A stretch of 6,055 bases of DNA from CAZQKL01 sp964593895 [NCBI: uncultured bacterium] (lineage in GTDB: Bacteria; DYJV01), in the NCBI GenBank assembly GCA_964593895.1, contig CAZQKL010000109.1, forward strand, positions 1 through 6,055, given 5' to 3'. Below, piece by piece: positions 1-5,989 of the stretch. The notes beneath the pieces were generated by a model. The model was given only the letters and a program-made list of their open reading frames with translations, ran no database searches and was not told where the DNA came from. Both the position numbers and the translations under genes were made by a program. The number at the start of each line of letters is the position of its first letter. Position 1 is the first letter of the stretch.

Positions 1-1164
1 AAGCTGTAAAGTTTTTAATTTATTTCTATCAACCCATTTATCTCCTTCTCTCATTAATGCTCTTATTGCAGTTGGAGCGGTATAAAAAATATTTACTTTA
101 TGCTTTTCAACAATATCCCAAAATCTTGAGGGAGTAGGATAATTTGGTACTCCTTCAAACATTAGTGTTATTGCACCATTACATAATGGTCCATATGTAA
201 TATAACTATGACCTGTTATCCAACCAATATCAGCGGTACAAAAATATACATCTCCATCATGATAATCAAATATCATTTTATGAGTAAATGCAACATATAC
301 AAGGTATCCACCTGTTGTATGTAACACCCCTTTTGGTTTTCCTGTTGAACCTGATGTATATAGAATAAATAGTGGGTCTTCTGCGTCCATTATTTCATAA
401 GGACATTCACTATCTTGTTTTGCCATTTCCTCATCCCACCATAGGTCTCTTCCTTCCACCATGTTAACTGGAAATTTATTTTTATCAAGTCTTGGAACCA
501 CAATAACTTTTTCTACTGATGGACAATCTTTAACCGCATTGTCTGCGTTTTGTTTTTGATTTATTTCTTTTTTCCCTCTATGAAAACCATTACAGGTTAT
601 TAAAATTTTTGCTTCACAATCTAAAATTCTATCTTTTAATGCTTCTGCTGAAAATCCACCAAAAACTATAGAATGAATTGCTCCAATTCTTGCACAAGCA
701 AGCATTGAAATGACAAGTTCAGGAATCATTGGAAGATAGATTGAAACTCTATCTCCTTTTTTTACACCTAATGATTTTAACATATTAGCACATTTACACA
801 CTTCTTGATATAATTCTTTGTAAGTAAATTTTTTATCCTCATCTGGTTCATTTCCTTCCCAGATAAGGGCAGTCTGATTACTTCTTTTTTCAAGATGCCT
901 GTCAAGACAGTTATAAGCTACATTTAGTTTTCCATTAATAAACCATTTAATATAAACCTCATCTTTTGAATACTTCCATTCTTGCACCTTATCCCATTTT
1001 TTAAACCATGTAACATACTCTTCAGCAATTTTAGACCAAAATTCATCTGAATTTTCAAGAGATTCGCGATACATTTTTTCATATTCTTCTCTTGATTTGA
1101 TATAAGCTTTTTCACGAAATTTTTTCGGCACTGGAATTCTTTCTTGATACAATACTTCCGCCAT
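1..1164 (-). CDS. acs: Acetyl-CoA synthetase (AMP-forming), N-terminal 388 codons, partial
   Basis: Cytosolic enzyme that activates acetate with ATP to acetyl-AMP and then transfers the acetyl group to CoA. The frame is open from ATG (1164-1162) to the window edge, so only the N-terminal domain is present; the family is usually about 650 residues. Visible parts: the ACAS_N region with a GKLNVAYNCLDRHL block, the LGVKKGDRVSIYLPMIPE stretch, GAIHSIVFGGFSAEAL, and the ANL signature loop YTSGSTGKPKG (residues 269-279, nt 328-360), all canonical. DIGWITGHSYITYGPL follows and the frame leaves the window just after the ALMREGD segment. The start is fixed by an almost perfect Shine-Dalgarno five bases upstream. 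The gene diverges from the four-gene plus-strand operon. The catalytic lysine and C-terminal domain lie outside the window. Identification is by family motifs and is very secure; acetate specificity is inferred because the WWQTETGG pocket is not in view. Confidence 0.96.
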   Translation of the reverse strand, partial: MAEVLYQERIPVPKKFREKAYIKSREEYEKMYRESLENSDEFWSKIAEEYVTWFKKWDKVQEWKYSKDEVYIKWFINGKLNVAYNCLDRHLEKRSNQTALIWEGNEPDEDKKFTYKELYQEVCKCANMLKSLGVKKGDRVSIYLPMIPELVISMLACARIGAIHSIVFGGFSAEALKDRILDCEAKILITCNGFHRGKKEINQKQNADNAVKDCPSVEKVIVVPRLDKNKFPVNMVEGRDLWWDEEMAKQDSECPYEIMDAEDPLFILYTSGSTGKPKGVLHTTGGYLVYVAFTHKMIFDYHDGDVYFCTADIGWITGHSYITYGPLCNGAITLMFEGVPNYPTPSRFWDIVEKHKVNIFYTAPTAIRALMREGDKWVDRNKLKTLQL

Positions 1165-1168
1165 ACTT

Positions 1169-1176
1169 ACCTCCTT
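1169..1176 (-). promoter_or_regulatory. Shine-Dalgarno of acs
   Basis: The minus strand reads AAGGAGGT, nearly the full anti-SD complement, five bases before the ATG at 1164. It fixes the acs start and indicates strong translation. An AT-only double TTATAA motif (1175-1190) sits immediately upstream and overlaps its edge. Confidence 0.85.
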
Positions 1177-1216
1177 ATAATTTTTTATAATTCCAAAAAA
1201 ATAGATGTATGCAATA

Positions 1217-1245
1217 TTTTTAAAACATTATTAATTTTATGTCAA
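1217..1245 (-). promoter_or_regulatory. Candidate sigma70-type promoter for acs
   Basis: The minus strand has a perfect TTGACA (1245-1240) followed after 17 bases by TAAAAA (1222-1217), a 4/6 match to TATAAT. This would give a leader of roughly 45 bases before the acs start. The -35 is convincing. The -10 is weak and poorly defined in such AT-rich DNA. Confidence 0.45.
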
Positions 1246-1262
1246 CTATTTTTATTTTTTTC

Positions 1263-1291
1263 TTGAAAAAAACAAGATTATTGCTTATTAT
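1263..1291 (+). promoter_or_regulatory. Candidate sigma70-type promoter for the plus-strand operon
   Basis: TTGAAA (1263-1268) and TATTAT (1286-1291) are separated by exactly 17 bases. They lie about 34 bases before the first ATG of the operon, giving a short leader that still includes the ribosome binding site. The -35 lies back to back with the acs -35, with only 17 bases between them, so one regulator bound between them could affect both directions. Confidence 0.5.
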
Positions 1292-1312
1292 TAATTCAAA
1301 AAATTTTTTATT

Positions 1313-1318
1313 GAGGTG
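1313..1318 (+). promoter_or_regulatory. Shine-Dalgarno of the 78-residue membrane protein gene
   Basis: GAGGTG lies six bases before the ATG at 1325. It supports this small frame being a translated gene and the first gene of the operon. Confidence 0.7.
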
Positions 1319-1324
1319 TAGAAA

Positions 1325-1561
1325 ATGGAAAACAAAATAAGAAAAATAAAAAAATCAATAAAAATACGAAAATGGATTTTATCTTTCTGTATTGGGATTG
1401 GATTTGGAATTATGGGACTTGATTTAATGATTACAAGAAATTTTTTCAAACATAACGATACATTAATGTTAATTAGTATTCTTGCGCTTGGAATGGCAAT
1501 ATATCTTGATTCAACAATTAAAAGGCTAAGAGAAGATTTAAAGGAAATGGAAAATGATTAA
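1325..1561 (+). CDS. Small two-helix membrane protein of unknown function
   Basis: A 78-residue protein that I do not recognise as a named family. It starts with a lysine/arginine-rich stretch (residues 4-16), then has a hydrophobic helix at about 17-37, a short polar loop with RNFFKHND (38-45), a second hydrophobic helix at about 46-62, and a charged, probably helical C-terminal tail (63-78). The positive-inside rule predicts both ends in the cytoplasm. It has a good Shine-Dalgarno and follows a plausible promoter. Its last 8 bases overlap the start of the next gene, which implies translational coupling. In other bacteria, genes for the downstream DUF294/CBS protein are often near a sodium:solute symporter and a small DUF485 membrane protein. 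This protein occupies a comparable place but shows no clear DUF485 or DUF4212 signature. A role as membrane anchor for the downstream protein is only an inference. Confidence 0.75.
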   Translation: MENKIRKIKKSIKIRKWILSFCIGIGFGIMGLDLMITRNFFKHNDTLMLISILALGMAIYLDSTIKRLREDLKEMEND

Positions 1562-1871
1562 AGAAAAATTAAGACAATTTTATTTTTTTAATGATATTGA
1601 TGAAGAAAGGATTAATGAATTATGTGAAAAAACACAAATAATAAATATTGAAAAAGAAAAAATTTTATTTAAAAAAGGAGAGCAATATCACAAAGGATTA
1701 TATATAATTTATGAAGGAAAAATCCAACTTATTAGCAATGATTTTAATGAGGAAGTTATTCTTTCAAACGGTGATTTTGTTGGTGTTATGGCATTTATTG
1801 GAAAATCAACATACAATGCTGATGCTATATCAATTGAGGATACTGAACTTATTTTTCTTCCAGATATATGA
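1554..1871 (+). CDS. 5' part of the DUF294 regulator: cNMP-binding-like domain up to the in-frame TGA
   Basis: If the TGA terminates, this yields a 105-residue protein holding most of a CAP_ED/cNMP-type beta-barrel: an N-terminal helix with FFNDIDEERINELCEK, the strand ILFKKGEQYHKGLYIIYEG typical of the fold, then SNGDFVGVMAF and the following strand. The phosphate-binding cassette of true cAMP binders (FGE..., then R-A) reads VGVMA with V78 in place of glutamate and N88 in place of arginine, so classical cyclic nucleotide binding is unlikely. The product would lack the closing C-helix, which is encoded after the TGA (LIGESPLFKETLQKAINLRL), so a free 105-residue product would probably be an incomplete fold. 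Confidence 0.6.
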   Translation: MIKEKLRQFYFFNDIDEERINELCEKTQIINIEKEKILFKKGEQYHKGLYIIYEGKIQLISNDFNEEVILSNGDFVGVMAFIGKSTYNADAISIEDTELIFLPDI

Positions 1872-3416
1872 GTTTATAGATTAATAGGGGAGAGTCCCCT
1901 TTTTAAGGAAACACTGCAAAAAGCAATAAATTTAAGATTATCTCTTCATTCAGGTGATAAAAATTACATTCTCTCAACAACTTATAGGTCTTTAGGTTCT
2001 TATATGACTTCTCCAATTTTTAAAACTAAAACTGGAACTCAACTTCTTGATGCCATCAAAAAAATGGCAGAAGCAGATATAGGTTCTATTGTGATTGTTA
2101 ATGATAAAAATGAATTGGAAGGTCTTTTAACAGCAAAAGGAATTATAAAAAAATATTATGAAAAATATTTACATAAGGAGAGAAGTTTTATTGTTGATGA
2201 TTTTATGAATAAAAATCCTGTTTCTCTCCCTCCAGAATATCCTTTAATTGAAGCACTTTATGAACTTCAAAAAAGAGGAGAAGATTATGCAGTAATTTGT
2301 AAATCAAAAATACCTGTTGGAATAATCTCATCAAAAGATATTTTAAGAATACTTTTTAGAAATGTTTCAGTTTATGAAACCCATATTGATAGTATGTCTA
2401 ATCTTGATGAATTAAAAGATGTTCATAAAAATCTTTTTAAAATAGCAAAAAATTTGATTGAAAATACTAAATTTATTTCTGAAATATTAACAGTTTTATC
2501 TGGAATTCATCTGAAAATAATAAAAAAAGTTTATTTTTTAACAGCTAAAAATTATAAAGAAAAATTTAATGTGGAAGTGGAACAGATACCTCATTCATTT
2601 ATAATCATGGGTAGTGGTGGAAGAAGAGAGATGTTTCTTGACCCTGACCAAGATAATGGTTTTATTTTTCCGGATAATTTATCAGAAGCTGAGAAAAATC
2701 ATTTGATAAAATTTGGAGAATATTTAGTAGAAAATCTTGATTATGTTGGTTATGCAAAATGTCAGGGAAATATTATGGTAACAAATCCAGAAATGAGAAA
2801 AACTATTTCTGAATGGAAAAAAGATATTGGCGGATGGGTGGATAATCCAGGTAAATGGGGGATTAGATGGTCCTCAATTGTGTTTGATTTTGATTCTGTT
2901 TTCGGTGATGAACAGCTTGTTTGGGAACTCAGAGAATTTGTCCTTGAAAAAATTTCACAAAAGCCTGTTTTTTTGCTTCAAATGTTAAAAAGTGATGCAA
3001 ACCATGCAATACCATTATCAATTTTTGGCAATTTTATAGTTGAAAAAAAAGGGAAATATAAAGGAACTTTTAATTTAAAAAGAACTGCTTTAATGTTTAT
3101 TGTAGATGTTACAAGGGCTTTTGCACTTTATAAAAAACTTAAAGATTTAAATACAATTGAAAGATTAAATCACCTTGAAAGAATAAAAGTATTAAGTTCA
3201 GAAACAGTTGAAAATATTAAAGAAGCTTATAATGTTGTGTGTGAAATAATTTTAAACCATCAAATAGAGCAGGCTGAAAAGGGTGAAGAGTTAAATAAAT
3301 TTATAAATCCCAAAAAGTTATCATTATATACGCAGGAAAAATTAAAAAATGCTTTAAAATCCATATCAAAATATCTTGATAAAGGTTTAAGCTATTTTGG
3401 AGGAAGTCCTTTTTAA
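1554..3416 (+). CDS. cNMP-binding-like / CBS pair / DUF294 nucleotidyltransferase, frame interrupted by one in-frame TGA
   Basis: Read through the TGA at 1869-1871, this is a single 620-residue frame. Codons 1872-2003 continue in the same frame with no other stop, and they encode a plausible end of the cNMP-like fold and the lead-in to the CBS pair. Domain order is cNMP-binding-like (about 1-125), a CBS pair (about 145-270), a DUF294 nucleotidyltransferase core (about 290-440) and DUF294_C (about 440-615). This is the normal layout of the family, which is related to the GlnD nucleotidyltransferase and is thought to be regulatory. It starts within the preceding gene with AAAGGA about eight bases upstream, and its TAA abuts the ATG of the exonuclease gene. 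The TGA could be a nonsense mutation, a sequence or assembly error, or a recoded codon. Only TGG encodes tryptophan elsewhere here, so a changed genetic code is unlikely. Confidence 0.85.
1869..1906 (+). other. In-frame TGA followed by a stable hairpin (SECIS-like or terminator-like)
   Basis: TGA at 1869-1871 is followed by AGGGGA (1886-1891), loop GAG (1892-1894) and TCCCCT (1895-1900): a perfect 6-bp stem in otherwise AT-rich DNA. It can be extended below by a U-U mismatch and a few A-U pairs to 1881-1906. The apical loop begins 20 bases after the TGA and its first base is G; both fit the published loose bacterial SECIS consensus for selenocysteine insertion. The stem is also followed by a run of T (1900-1904), so it resembles a short intrinsic terminator. 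The same bases encode IGESPLF in the expected frame. The hairpin is directly seen; either function is inference. Confidence 0.4.
2004..3416 (+). CDS. 3' part of the DUF294 regulator: CBS pair and GlnD-like nucleotidyltransferase
   Basis: The first ATG after the TGA gives 470 residues, but it has no good Shine-Dalgarno and falls at the usual start of the first CBS motif (YMTSPIF), so it is probably an internal methionine and not the natural start. Two CBS repeats cover about residues 1-55 and 66-120; the first contains DIGSIVIVNDKNELEGLLT and the second DFMNKNPVSLPPEYPLIEAL and PVGIISSKDILR. The nucleotidyltransferase core has the motif GSGGRREMFLDPDQDNG at 203-219; D215 and D217 match the metal-binding D-x-D of GlnD-type enzymes, so this domain looks catalytically competent. 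The helical DUF294_C region follows from about 290 to the end. CBS pairs commonly bind adenine nucleotides, so energy-charge sensing is likely. The target of any nucleotidyl transfer is unknown. Confidence 0.85.
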   Translation: MTSPIFKTKTGTQLLDAIKKMAEADIGSIVIVNDKNELEGLLTAKGIIKKYYEKYLHKERSFIVDDFMNKNPVSLPPEYPLIEALYELQKRGEDYAVICKSKIPVGIISSKDILRILFRNVSVYETHIDSMSNLDELKDVHKNLFKIAKNLIENTKFISEILTVLSGIHLKIIKKVYFLTAKNYKEKFNVEVEQIPHSFIIMGSGGRREMFLDPDQDNGFIFPDNLSEAEKNHLIKFGEYLVENLDYVGYAKCQGNIMVTNPEMRKTISEWKKDIGGWVDNPGKWGIRWSSIVFDFDSVFGDEQLVWELREFVLEKISQKPVFLLQMLKSDANHAIPLSIFGNFIVEKKGKYKGTFNLKRTALMFIVDVTRAFALYKKLKDLNTIERLNHLERIKVLSSETVENIKEAYNVVCEIILNHQIEQAEKGEELNKFINPKKLSLYTQEKLKNALKSISKYLDKGLSYFGGSPF

Positions 3417-4112
3417 ATGATTAAAAAATTTTTTAATTTTTTTTCAGAAAATAAGGAAAAAATTTCTGAGGACCCGATTGTAAGATATGTTCAGAATTTG
3501 TGTGATACAACTAAATGGAATAACATATTAAATGAAAAAATTGAAAATGTTAAATATATTGTGTTGGATACAGAAACAACAGGAGTTGATAAAACAAAGG
3601 ATTCAATATTAAGTATTGCTGCAATAAAAATAAAAAATTTTAAAATTGTTAATATTTACAATGTATTTGTTAATCCTGAGGTAAAAATTCCAGAAGAATC
3701 AAAGAAATATCATAGAATTGATGATGAGTTTTTAAAAGATAAACCTAAAATTTATGAAATTATTCCAGATTTTTTGAAATTTATTGGCAAAAACGCAATT
3801 ATTGTTGGGCATCATATAAAATTTGATTTGGATATTATAAATAGAGAAATTTTAAGGTATTTTAATTCAACAATAAAAAATCCCATAATTGATACAGGTG
3901 ATATATTTAGATTTCTTCATAAAGTTGATAAAAAAGTAAGTCTTGACGAAATAATTCAAAAATATCTTTCAAAATGTGTTGATAGGCACTCTGCACTTGG
4001 AGATGCACTTGTAACAGGTGAAGTTTTTATAAAAATGGTTAAAGAACTTGGAAAATCTTTTAAAACAATGAAAGATTTAAAAGAGAACGGACTATTAAAA
4101 TGGACTTTTTAG
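3417..4112 (+). CDS. DEDDh 3'-5' exonuclease, DnaQ/PolC-type
   Basis: A 231-residue protein of the DnaQ-like exonuclease superfamily, hydrolysing DNA or RNA from the 3' end with two metal ions. All five DEDDh residues are visible: D51 and E53 in LDTETTG (Exo I), D137 in GHHIKFDLDII (Exo II), and H191 with D196 in HSALGDA (Exo III). It should therefore be active. An N-terminal extension of about 45 residues, which I cannot assign to a domain, precedes Exo I; there is no polymerase part. The ATG directly follows the TAA of the DUF294 gene, with GGAGGA 12 bases upstream, and the end overlaps the next gene by 13 bases. Such nucleases are known as partners of DUF294/CBS proteins near acetate uptake genes (for example the Pseudomonas aeruginosa PA3232-PA3233 pair, from memory), so a signalling or nucleotide-turnover role is more likely than replication proofreading. 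Confidence 0.92.
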   Translation: MIKKFFNFFSENKEKISEDPIVRYVQNLCDTTKWNNILNEKIENVKYIVLDTETTGVDKTKDSILSIAAIKIKNFKIVNIYNVFVNPEVKIPEESKKYHRIDDEFLKDKPKIYEIIPDFLKFIGKNAIIVGHHIKFDLDIINREILRYFNSTIKNPIIDTGDIFRFLHKVDKKVSLDEIIQKYLSKCVDRHSALGDALVTGEVFIKMVKELGKSFKTMKDLKENGLLKWTF

Positions 4113-5989
4113 AAGAACAGCTAAAAATTTTTTGTAGAAAATTTAATAGAAAAATTATTAAAAGTGATGAATATTACAAATTACAGCAATTTTTTTATGA
4201 AGACTATAAAAAATTTTATGACTATTTAGCAAAAAAGTATTTAACATGGTATAAAGAGTATTGGGATGTAATAGATGACACTAAAAAACCTGATTATAAA
4301 TGGTTTACCAAAGGAAAACTTGATGGAGCTTATAATGTTTTTGAGAAATATGTTAATTCAATAATTAAAAACAAAGCAGCAATTATTTGGGAAGGAATTG
4401 ATGGAATTTCAAAAATTTATACATATCAAAGTCTCCATTCTGAGGTTTCAAAATTAGCTTATGGTTTAAAACAACTTGGAGTAAAAAAAGGAGACAGAGT
4501 TTTAATCTTTATGCCAAATTTACCAGAAATTGTTATTTCTATGCTTGCATGCACAAAGTTAGGCGCAATTCATATAGTTTATAATTATAAATTTTCATCA
4601 GAATCTTTATTTGAAAGAATAATTGATGCAAAACCAAAAATAATAATTACCAGTGATGGGAGTTTTGAGGAAGGATATTTCAAAGTTAAAGGAAAAATAG
4701 ATGAAATTTGGGATAAAATTGAAAATATAGTAAAATATTGCATAGTTGTTAAAAGAACAGGAAAAAGAATAAAAATGAGACCATTTAAAGATTTATGGTT
4801 TCATGAACTTGTGGAATCTGTAAATTATCATTCTGCAAAAATGGAAAAAAATTATATTTATGAAGCAGAACAGCCTTTTTTCATTATCTATACATCAACT
4901 AATGTTCAAACTCCACAAGGATTAATTCACTCTATTGCAGGTTATCTTTTATGGGCAGGTTTTACAACAGATTTGATGTTTGATATGTATTATCAGGATA
5001 TTGTTTGGACTAATTTTGACATATCAACTATTGCAGGACATACCTATAGTGTTTATGGACCGTTGACAAGAGGTGGCACAAGCTTAATTTTTGAAGGAGC
5101 TATTGATTATGAGAGTGCAGAAAAATTTTACGAAATTATTGAAAAATACAATGTATCAATTCTTTATACACATCCAAAAGCATTAAGAAATCTTATGCAG
5201 GCAAGATTTAAAAAAAAGGTTTTTGGTAATACTCATTCATTAAAATTAATTGCTACAAGTGCAGAAACAATGGAAAAAGAACTTTTTAGATGGGTCTTTG
5301 AAGAAATTGGAAATAAAAATACAATAATTATAGATATGTGGTATCAAACAGAGACTGGAGGAGTGGTTTGCTCACCTGTTCCATGTTTTGTTCATCCAAA
5401 ACCAGGCTCTATTGCAAAGCCAATAATTGGAGTGGATTTAAAAATTGTTGATAATCTTGGAAATGAAATAGAAACACCAGAAACCCCTGGAATACTTGTT
5501 TTAAAAAAACCTATTCCTTCTTTGATTAAAGGAATTTGGGATAATGGAAAGAAATTTAGAAATATTTATTGGGAAAAATTTCCAAAAAAGTATTATTTTT
5601 ACACTGGAGATAGTGCATATTATGATGAAAAAAAGTATATATATTTAACTGGAAGAGTGGATGATGTTATAAACATAGAGGGAAGAAGAATAAATTTAAT
5701 GGAAATTGAAAATATAATTAAAAGAATTCCAGAAATAAAAGAAGTTGCTGTTATATGGTATCATCATCCAAGAAAAGGAGGAATTTTATCAGCTTTTTGT
5801 GTGTTAAAAAGAAATTTTCAAGATTGGGAATTGAAAAATATTGAAGATGAAATAAAGTTAAAATTAAACGAAAATATAGGTGAATGGATAAATTTGCAAG
5901 AAATTAGATTTACAAAAATTTTACCAAAAGGTCCTGATGGTGAAGTTTTGAAAGAAATATTAAGAGAAATTGCTCTTGGAATGGAATAA
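4100..5989 (+). CDS. Acetyl-CoA synthetase-like protein with degraded catalytic motifs (probable pseudoenzyme)
   Basis: A 629-residue, uninterrupted Acs-family protein of nearly normal length. It keeps the ACAS_N region (KWFTKGKLDGAYNVFEKYV), LGVKKGDRVLIFMPNLPE, the YQTETGG motif (415-421), TGD (502-504), GRVDD (518-522) and the following GRR. Key sites are changed: the signature loop TSGSTGKPKG is TSTNVQTPQG (265-274), losing its lysines and glycines; the DIGW of Acs is DIST (307-310); GEP is AET (388-390); the acyl-pocket WW is WY (414-415); the putative CoA-contacting R-G-K segment is EEGY (190-193); and the catalytic lysine of PKTRSGK is glutamate, E615. Acetate activation is therefore very unlikely. 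The intact frame and selective retention of structure argue for a selected non-catalytic role, possibly nucleotide or acyl-adenylate sensing. It is the last gene of the operon, overlaps the exonuclease gene by 13 bases and has only a weak ribosome site, suggesting coupled translation. Confidence 0.9.
   Translation: MDFLEEQLKIFCRKFNRKIIKSDEYYKLQQFFYEDYKKFYDYLAKKYLTWYKEYWDVIDDTKKPDYKWFTKGKLDGAYNVFEKYVNSIIKNKAAIIWEGIDGISKIYTYQSLHSEVSKLAYGLKQLGVKKGDRVLIFMPNLPEIVISMLACTKLGAIHIVYNYKFSSESLFERIIDAKPKIIITSDGSFEEGYFKVKGKIDEIWDKIENIVKYCIVVKRTGKRIKMRPFKDLWFHELVESVNYHSAKMEKNYIYEAEQPFFIIYTSTNVQTPQGLIHSIAGYLLWAGFTTDLMFDMYYQDIVWTNFDISTIAGHTYSVYGPLTRGGTSLIFEGAIDYESAEKFYEIIEKYNVSILYTHPKALRNLMQARFKKKVFGNTHSLKLIATSAETMEKELFRWVFEEIGNKNTIIIDMWYQTETGGVVCSPVPCFVHPKPGSIAKPIIGVDLKIVDNLGNEIETPETPGILVLKKPIPSLIKGIWDNGKKFRNIYWEKFPKKYYFYTGDSAYYDEKKYIYLTGRVDDVINIEGRRINLMEIENIIKRIPEIKEVAVIWYHHPRKGGILSAFCVLKRNFQDWELKNIEDEIKLKLNENIGEWINLQEIRFTKILPKGPDGEVLKEILREIALGME

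Noticed and set aside
924-1115. 63-codon open frame on the minus strand
   Set aside because: It is an out-of-frame shadow inside the acs coding sequence, with no ribosome site or family signal.
1175-1190. Repeated TTATAA as an operator upstream of acs
   Set aside because: Such AT-only palindromes are expected by chance in DNA this AT-rich, and no further supporting structure is present.
1869-1871. TGA read as tryptophan or glycine through a changed genetic code
   Set aside because: Every tryptophan in the other genes is TGG and no other in-frame TGA occurs in any gene here. In a genome of this AT content with such a code, TGA would be common.
1886-1904. Hairpin plus T-run as a genuine transcription terminator ending a short gene
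   Set aside because: It lies inside a continuous coding frame of one protein family, and the downstream genes have no promoter of their own that I can see. It remains possible only if the gene is truly broken.
2004-2006. ATG at 2004 as the natural start of a separate CBS/nucleotidyltransferase gene
   Set aside because: There is no convincing ribosome site, the upstream codons are in frame and protein-like, and this methionine sits at the usual position inside the first CBS motif.
4892-4921. Loss of the Acs signature loop through a local pair of compensating frameshifts
   Set aside because: The shifted frame I read through this stretch did not restore a TSGSTGKPKG-like sequence, and the flanking residues align in the present frame, so these are substitutions.
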